A DNA stretch of 14,028 nt from Victivallales bacterium (GTDB taxonomy: Bacteria; Verrucomicrobiota; Lentisphaeria; Oligosphaerales; Oligosphaeraceae). Where the stretch lies: assembly GCA_900771165.1 (NCBI GenBank), contig CAAGMX010000514.1, positions 1-14,028 on the forward strand, given 5' to 3'. Positions 7,213 through 11,432 of the stretch are shown here, one piece after another (positions within the stretch are counted from its first letter, which is position 1; each line of letters opens with the position of its first letter). The translations under genes and the position numbers were made by a program. The notes under the pieces were generated by a model that saw only the letters and a program-made list of their open reading frames with translations, was not told the origin of the DNA and searched no databases.

Positions 7213-8244
7213 ATGGCGAAAAAATCCCTCCTCTTCCTGTGCGCCCTCCTGGCCGCCCTCACCCTCCAGGCCGACCTGACCCTCAATAACGTGGCCCTGC
7301 CCCAGCCCCTCTGCCTCATCCAGGGCAACCAGAAGGCCGCCAAGGGCACCCTGGCGGAAGCCCTCCAGAGCGAAGAGCTGAACGACGCCGACGAGGCGGC
7401 CCAGTTCGCCAACTTGATCCCTGCGGAGATCAAGGACAACCTCCAGGTGGCGGCCGTCCTCTCCACCGACTTCACGGCCCTCGCCATAGATCCCAGCGCC
7501 GCCAAGGATATGCAGTTTGTGGCGGGGATCCACTGCAGCGCTGTCTCCATGAAGTCCTTCTTTGACATGCTCCAAATGGCTCCCATGATGAAGCCGGAGC
7601 TGGCCCAGAATCTGACCATCGAGCCCTGCCAGATCCAGGGATACAACGGCTACAAGGTCAAGGGCTCCCTGGAGGATATGCCGACCCTGGATCTGGAGAT
7701 GGTGATTTCCCAGGATGGCAAGACCATCCTCATCGGCAGCAAAGGGCTGCTGGCCAAGGCCATCGCCGCTCCCGCCCCCATGCCCGCCATCCTTCAGTCC
7801 GCCCGCCGGGATTTCGCCGGTGACATTTTCGCCATCACCGTGGTCATCCCTGCGGATCTGCAGGCCCAGCTGGATGAACTGGTGGGCGACAGCTCCTTTG
7901 ATGCCGACACCAAGAGCGCCCTGAAGGCCATCCCCGGCCTCGCCCTCCGCTTCCGGGGCAAGGCGGACAGCCTAGACCTGAGCCTCCAGACCGATCTGCC
8001 CACCGCCGACCAGGCCATCCTCCTGAAGAACAATGTCCTGGACACCCTGGTGGTGCCCACCGCCCGCCAGATGCTGCCCACCTTCCTCCCCGGGGCCTCC
8101 TTCCCCCAGACCATCGCCGCCACCCAGAATGACACCACTCTGGCCCTCAACCTCTCCCTCACCCGCCAGGATCTGGAAATGCTGAAGAAGCTTTCGGAAG
8201 ATGTGCCCGGCATGCTGCCCGGCATGGAGACCCTGGGCGAGTAA
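7213..8244 (+). CDS. Secreted or periplasmic protein of unknown function
   Basis: I do not recognise this 343-residue protein. It begins with a standard Sec signal peptide: MAKK, a hydrophobic core (SLLFLCALLAALTL) and a likely cleavage after QA near residue 20. No lipobox cysteine is present, so it is probably soluble and outside the cytoplasm. The mature part is acidic, rich in Ala, Leu and Asp, with alternating strand-like and helix-like segments and only two cysteines (in GIHCSAV and IEPCQI). It resembles neither a solute-binding protein nor an enzyme I know. The ATG at 7213 is preceded by GGAG at 7200-7203, a reasonable Shine-Dalgarno. It follows the permease by 49 bases and ends at the terminator 8267-8306, so it is the last gene of the run. 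A role in the same envelope process as the permease is possible but rests on position only. Confidence 0.8.
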   Translation: MAKKSLLFLCALLAALTLQADLTLNNVALPQPLCLIQGNQKAAKGTLAEALQSEELNDADEAAQFANLIPAEIKDNLQVAAVLSTDFTALAIDPSAAKDMQFVAGIHCSAVSMKSFFDMLQMAPMMKPELAQNLTIEPCQIQGYNGYKVKGSLEDMPTLDLEMVISQDGKTILIGSKGLLAKAIAAPAPMPAILQSARRDFAGDIFAITVVIPADLQAQLDELVGDSSFDADTKSALKAIPGLALRFRGKADSLDLSLQTDLPTADQAILLKNNVLDTLVVPTARQMLPTFLPGASFPQTIAATQNDTTLALNLSLTRQDLEMLKKLSEDVPGMLPGMETLGE

Positions 8245-8266
8245 TCTTTCCGCCACGGCATTCCTC

Positions 8267-8306
8267 TCCCCCGCCTCCTGACCAAGGGGAAGGCGGGGGA
8301 TTTTCT
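8267..8306 (+). terminator. Intrinsic terminator closing the dnaX-to-8244 run
   Basis: TCCCCCGCCT (8267-8276) pairs perfectly with AGGCGGGGGA (8291-8300) across a 14-base loop, followed by TTTTCTT. The stem is ten GC-rich pairs and the position, 22 bases after a stop codon, is ideal. It separates the secreted-protein gene from xseA. Confidence 0.85.
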
Positions 8307-8348
8307 TGCCGGGCAAACAGCCTTCCGCCCATCCCCCCTCTCTCCCCG

Positions 8349-9767
8349 ATGGAGACCATCCCTCCTCCCGCCTCTCCCTCCCTGGCCCAACGGCTCTTCG
8401 CCCGGCACGACCCCAAGGCCGTCTGGACGGTGGCCGAAGTGGCCCAGCTGGTGAAGTGCGTGGTCCAGGAAGAGCTGAACTTCGCCTTCTGGATCTGCGG
8501 AGAACTGGTCTTCACCGCCCACGCCTCCTCCAGTCCCCATCTCTATGCCACCCTGCGGGACGAGCGGGGCAACTCCTTCCCCCTGGTCTGCTTCCACGGC
8601 CAAAGCCTCCTCCAGCAACGGGAAATCCATAACGGCGACCGCATCTTCGCCTTCGGCAGGCTGGGATTCTATGAACCCTCCGCCCGCCTCCAATTCATTG
8701 CCCAGGAGCTGCGCAAGGTGGAGGGAGAAAATACCCTCATGGAAATCATGAGGAAAACCCTGGCCCGCCTCACGGCGGAAGGACTGGTGGATCTGGCCCG
8801 GAAAAAGCCTCTCCCCCCCTTCCCCCGGCAGGTCGGCATCGTCAGCAGCCTGGACGCCGCAGGATGCCGGGATTTCCTCACCACCTGCCTCGCCCATACC
8901 TCTTGCCTCTCCTTCCTCCTGGCCCCCAGCCGCGTCCAGGGAGAAGGCGCCGCCGCCGACATCCTGAACGCCATCCGCCTCCTGGATGACTCCGGGGAAT
9001 GTGACCTTATCGTGGTGACCCGGGGCGGCGGCAGCATCCAGGATCTCTGGTGCTTCAATGACGAGACCCTGGCCAGAGGCATCGCCGCCACCCGCACCCC
9101 CGTCCTTACCGCCATCGGCCACGAGCGGGACTCCACCCTGGCGGACTATGTGGCCGACGCCTACGCCATCACCCCCACCAAGGCGGCGGAAGTCATCACC
9201 CGGGAATATGTGAATCTCCAGAACAACCTCCGGGATCTCCGGGAGAAGGCGGAGCAGCTCTGCCGGCATCGCCTGGTCCTGGCCAGAACCCGCTGGGAAC
9301 ACTGCCGGAATTCTCTCGTGCTCCGGGATCCGGAGCGGGACCTGGCGGAACGAAAGGCCAGGCTGGTCACCGATACCGAACGACTCTACCGACTCCTGGC
9401 CGACCTCCCCCGAAGACAGCACCAGAGGCTGGCCTCCCTGCAGGATCGCCTGCTTCACCGCCAGGAACTCCTCCTCCGGGAAAAGCGGGAAAGCCTCACC
9501 CTCCTTACCGCACGCCTCCGCACCCTTACTCCCCTGCAACGCAAACGGGAGACCCTCACCAGCCTCCAGACCGCTCTCCGCACCCTGGATCCCACCAGCG
9601 TGCTGAAACGGGGCTATAGCATCCTCCTGGATGACCGCCACAACGCCATCCGCCAGCCCGAGGAGGCTCCCCCGGGAACCCGGCTCACCGCCCTCCTGGG
9701 CAAAGGGAAATTGTCCCTCACCGTGGATCCCTCCACTCCCCCCGCGTCATCCCCCCATTCCCCTTAA
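8349..9767 (+). CDS. xseA: Exodeoxyribonuclease VII large subunit
   Basis: A 472-residue catalytic subunit of exonuclease VII, which degrades single-stranded DNA from both ends in the cytoplasm and takes part in repair. An N-terminal OB fold spans about residues 24-122 (WTVAEVAQLVKCVVQEELNF, then LYATLRDE and GDRIFAFGRL). The nuclease domain begins with GLVDLARKKPLPPFPRQVGI. Signature motifs follow: VTRGGGSIQDLWCFNDE (about 223-239), AIGHERDSTLADYVAD (255-270) and TPTKAAE (275-281). A long charged coiled-coil region of roughly 290-430 leads to the conserved ending LKRGYSILLD. The segment usually read as TSPTGAA is SSLDAAG here, a small variation. The ATG at 8349 follows a polypyrimidine leader without Shine-Dalgarno. 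xseB follows 24 bases later. With the terminator upstream, a promoter should lie in 8307-8348, but I see no convincing one. Confidence 0.95.
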   Translation: METIPPPASPSLAQRLFARHDPKAVWTVAEVAQLVKCVVQEELNFAFWICGELVFTAHASSSPHLYATLRDERGNSFPLVCFHGQSLLQQREIHNGDRIFAFGRLGFYEPSARLQFIAQELRKVEGENTLMEIMRKTLARLTAEGLVDLARKKPLPPFPRQVGIVSSLDAAGCRDFLTTCLAHTSCLSFLLAPSRVQGEGAAADILNAIRLLDDSGECDLIVVTRGGGSIQDLWCFNDETLARGIAATRTPVLTAIGHERDSTLADYVADAYAITPTKAAEVITREYVNLQNNLRDLREKAEQLCRHRLVLARTRWEHCRNSLVLRDPERDLAERKARLVTDTERLYRLLADLPRRQHQRLASLQDRLLHRQELLLREKRESLTLLTARLRTLTPLQRKRETLTSLQTALRTLDPTSVLKRGYSILLDDRHNAIRQPEEAPPGTRLTALLGKGKLSLTVDPSTPPASSPHSP

Positions 9768-9791
9768 CCCTCCCCCCCCTATCGTATCGCT

Positions 9792-10040
9792 ATGGCTGAA
9801 AAGGAAATGGAACTCTCCTTCGACCAGGCCCTCCAGAAGCTGGAGGAGCTGGTTGGCAAGCTGGAAAGCGGCACCCTCTCCCTGGAGGACAGCATGGAAG
9901 CCTTCGAGAAGGCCGTGAAACTCAGTCAGCTCTGCGACAAGAAGCTGGCCGCCGCCGAACAGAAGATCCAGAAGCTGGTGAAAATGCCCGACGGCTCCCT
10001 CAAAAAAGAACCTATCCCCTCCTTCCTCCCCCCCGCTTAA
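9792..10040 (+). CDS. xseB: Exodeoxyribonuclease VII small subunit
   Basis: An 82-residue protein of the usual XseB size. It has the family pattern SFDQALQKLEELVGKLESG, then LSLEDSMEAFEKAV and CDKKLAAAEQKIQKLV, forming two antiparallel helices. Several copies wrap the coiled-coil arm of XseA to make active exonuclease VII. It starts 24 bases after xseA on the same strand, so the two are one operon and stoichiometry is probably set in translation. The C-rich gap contains no Shine-Dalgarno. The last ten residues (Pro-rich) are not conserved in the family. Confidence 0.95.
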   Translation: MAEKEMELSFDQALQKLEELVGKLESGTLSLEDSMEAFEKAVKLSQLCDKKLAAAEQKIQKLVKMPDGSLKKEPIPSFLPPA

Positions 10041-10060
10041 CCCCACAATATCCCCATCCC

Positions 10061-10089
10061 CCCCGCCCACGGGGTTCAGAATCTTTTTT
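10061..10089 (+). terminator. Possible weak terminator after xseB
   Basis: CCCCG (10061-10065) and CGGGG (10070-10074) form a five-pair stem with a four-base loop. A run of six T (10084-10089) follows nine bases later. The gap between stem and T-run is longer than normal, so function is uncertain, but no better + strand terminator is visible after xseB. Confidence 0.3.
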
Positions 10090-10107
10090 ATCGCCGGCCG
10101 GGACCCC

Positions 10108-10131
10108 CCGGGGGTAGAATTCTATTCCCGG
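10108..10131. repeat. 24-base dyad centred on TAGAATTCTA
   Basis: The ten-base palindrome TAGAATTCTA (10115-10124) extends outward on both sides to 24 bases if two G-T pairs are allowed: CCGGGGG on the left against TTCCCGG on the right. With no loop it looks more like a protein-binding or cruciform site than an RNA terminator. It lies in the convergent gap between xseB and nagB, which is an unusual place for an operator. Confidence 0.5.
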
Positions 10132-10168
10132 ACGCCGCAAGCGGAGGAATGGAGCGCCGATATTCTAC

Positions 10169-10197
10169 ATAACATACTGTGCCCCAATAAGTTACAA
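10169..10197 (-). promoter_or_regulatory. Candidate leftward promoter in the xseB/nagB gap
   Basis: Read on the - strand, TTGTAA (at 10192-10197) and TGTTAT (at 10169-10174) are separated by 17 bases, each matching the sigma-70 consensus in four of six positions. It would start RNA near 10161 running toward the xseB end, through the 24-base dyad. It lies in the only AT-rich patch of the gap, so chance is a real possibility. Confidence 0.25.
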
Positions 10198-10251
10198 TAT
10201 TCTAACCCCTACCAGGCACTCCGTGGCATGGGGGATTCCCGTCTGGGAAAC

Positions 10252-10291
10252 AAAAAAGCGGCGGGACGTCCTTCCCTGGACGTGCCGCCGC
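10252..10291 (-). terminator. Intrinsic terminator of nagB
   Basis: GCGGCGG-G-ACGTCC (10258-10271) pairs with GGACGT-G-CCGCCGC (10278-10291): 13 pairs with one G-G mismatch and a six-base loop. On the - strand it is followed by six T (the A-run at 10252-10257). It lies 15 bases beyond the nagB stop. There is no T-run on the + side, so it serves nagB rather than xseB. Confidence 0.92.
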
Positions 10292-10306
10292 CTGGGGTCA
10301 AATCCC

Positions 10307-11095
10307 CTAGAGTCTTTCCTTCTTGTAGACGTCCAGGAAGTACTTATAGGAATCCACCCGGAGTTCGCCGCAGGCCAGTTCATCGCAGGCGATGATGGCG
10401 TTGTTGTGGAGATTGAGGGCAGAGATGGTCCACATCTGGTTCACGCCGCCTTCCACGCACTCCTTCAGGGCGCGGGCCTTGTTGTGGCCGCTGATCAGGA
10501 GGAGCACTTCCCGGGAATCCGTCACGGTGCCCACACCCACGGAGAGAGCGCGGGAGGGGACCTTCTCGGGATCGTTTTCGAAGAAGCGGGAGTTGGCGAT
10601 CTTGGTATCCTCGGTGAGGTCCCGGATTCCGGTGCGGGAGGTCAGGGAGGTGAAGGGTTCGTTGAAGGCGATATGTCCATCCACGCCGCTGCCGCCCAGG
10701 AAGAGGTCGATGCCGCCGTAGGAGGCGATCTTGGCCTCATAGCGGGCGCACTCCGCCTCCAGATCCTCGGCCATGCCGTTGAGGATGTTCACGTTCTCGG
10801 CGGGGATGTCGATGTGGTTGAAGAGGTTGTCGTGCATGAAGAACCAGTAGCTCTCGTGATGTTCCCGAGGCAGACCCACATACTCATCCATGTTGAAGGT
10901 GACCACGTTCTTGAAGGAGACCTTCCCGGCCTTGTTCGCCGCCACCAGACGCTTGTAGACGCCCAGGGGGGAGGATCCGGTGGGCAGGCCCAGGACGAAG
11001 GGCTTGTCGCCCTTGTGGGCATTGATGGCCGCCATAATGTGGTTGGCAGCCCACTCGCACATCTTGTCGTAATTCTGCTGGATGATGACTTTCAT
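10307..11095 (-). CDS. nagB: Glucosamine-6-phosphate deaminase
   Basis: A 262-residue enzyme (E. coli NagB has 266) that converts glucosamine 6-phosphate to fructose 6-phosphate and ammonia in the cytoplasm, feeding amino sugars into glycolysis. It shows [17 protein letters not shown] (35-51) for phosphate binding and [10 protein letters not shown] (66-75) with the proton-transfer residue D70. [14 protein letters not shown] (134-147) follows, with D139, H141 and E146 at the catalytic positions. The usual '[13 protein letters not shown]' has S and V at two positions here. The ATG at 11093-11095 (reverse strand) is set by a strong AAAGGAG eight bases or so upstream. An in-frame extension further upstream has no homology and is rejected. 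It ends at a strong terminator, so it appears to be a single-gene unit. It diverges from the glycosidase gene at 11433. No nagA or transporter is adjacent. Confidence 0.96.
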   Translation of the reverse strand: MKVIIQQNYDKMCEWAANHIMAAINAHKGDKPFVLGLPTGSSPLGVYKRLVAANKAGKVSFKNVVTFNMDEYVGLPREHHESYWFFMHDNLFNHIDIPAENVNILNGMAEDLEAECARYEAKIASYGGIDLFLGGSGVDGHIAFNEPFTSLTSRTGIRDLTEDTKIANSRFFENDPEKVPSRALSVGVGTVTDSREVLLLISGHNKARALKECVEGGVNQMWTISALNLHNNAIIACDELACGELRVDSYKYFLDVYKKERL

Positions 11096-11103
11096 GATTC
11101 TTT

Positions 11104-11127
11104 GCTCCTTTATTCCGCGGAAGGAGC
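11104..11127 (-). promoter_or_regulatory. nagB Shine-Dalgarno inside a possible masking hairpin
   Basis: On the - strand the nagB site AAAGGAG (11105-11111) is preceded by a perfect complement. GCTCCTT (11121-11127) can pair with AAGGAGC (11104-11110), seven pairs across a ten-base loop containing CCGCGG. This would hide the ribosome binding site. The same CTCCTT can instead pair with another AAGGA just upstream (11129-11133), giving a competing five-pair hairpin. The complementarity is certain, but regulation by it is inferred. Confidence 0.5.
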
Positions 11128-11133
11128 CTCCTT
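11121..11133. repeat. Dyad AAGGAG-C-CTCCTT in the nagB leader
   Basis: A perfect six-base inverted repeat around a single C, 26 to 38 bases upstream of the nagB start. A near-identical dyad with a two-base centre occurs at 11349-11362 upstream of the divergent glycosidase gene. It may be a DNA operator, part of an RNA switch, or both. Confidence 0.55.
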
Positions 11134-11230
11134 TGCGAAACGCCCGCCTTTTCCCGAATGACCGCCCGAGGGGAGAAACCCTAGGGAAGCCGCAGGAAGT
11201 GCCCGGCACCCTTGTGGCTCCCGACGGGGG

Positions 11231-11261
11231 AATGCGCCGCTGACGGTAGCATTTGCGCATT
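11231..11261. repeat. Inverted repeat AATGCGC / GCGCATT in the divergent intergenic region
   Basis: AATGCGC (11231-11237) and GCGCATT (11255-11261) are exact inverted copies with 17 bases between them, about 24 bases centre to centre. It lies roughly midway between the divergent nagB and glycosidase starts, a normal location for a repressor or activator site. No regulator gene is visible nearby. Confidence 0.4.
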
Positions 11262-11348
11262 GTCGCATAATCTAACCTGAATCCGCAACTCCCGGCGTCC
11301 CGTCCCGGACATAAGAAGCCCCTCCGGCGCAAAGAGGGCAAAAGGGGG

Positions 11349-11389
11349 AAGGAGTCCTCCTTTTGACCGGAAGACGGCGATTATGTTAC
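11349..11389 (+). promoter_or_regulatory. Dyad AAGGAG-TC-CTCCTT beside a candidate promoter for the glycosidase gene
   Basis: The dyad (11349-11362) directly abuts TTGACC (11363-11368), a five-of-six match to the -35 consensus. The best -10 at near-normal spacing is weak (TGTTAC at 11384-11389, 15-base spacer). TATGTT at 11382-11387 fits better but is only 13 bases away. If real, the dyad would be an operator touching the -35 element. The dyad is certain and the promoter is tentative. Confidence 0.35.
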
Positions 11390-11432
11390 TCCGCATTCCT
11401 CCTGTTTCCCCCCTGTTTCCCCTGCCACATCC

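Noticed and set aside
5649..7646. A 665-codon open frame on the - strand
   Set aside because: It covers parts of three + strand genes in antisense, is rich in Gly, Glu, Ala and Pro, and lacks any domain. The permease frame on the + strand is clearly real.
11253..11271. TTGCGC with CATAAT as a promoter for the glycosidase gene
   Set aside because: The spacer is only seven bases, far too short for a sigma-70 promoter.
11317..11340. Stem GCCCCTC / GAGGGC with a bulge, with TTCTTAT on the - strand side
   Set aside because: It is short and bulged and follows no gene on that strand. It could be a leader hairpin but is not supported as a terminator.
11096..11341. N-terminal extension of nagB
   Set aside because: The 82 extra residues are not NagB-like, while the ATG at 11095 has a strong Shine-Dalgarno and gives the normal family length.
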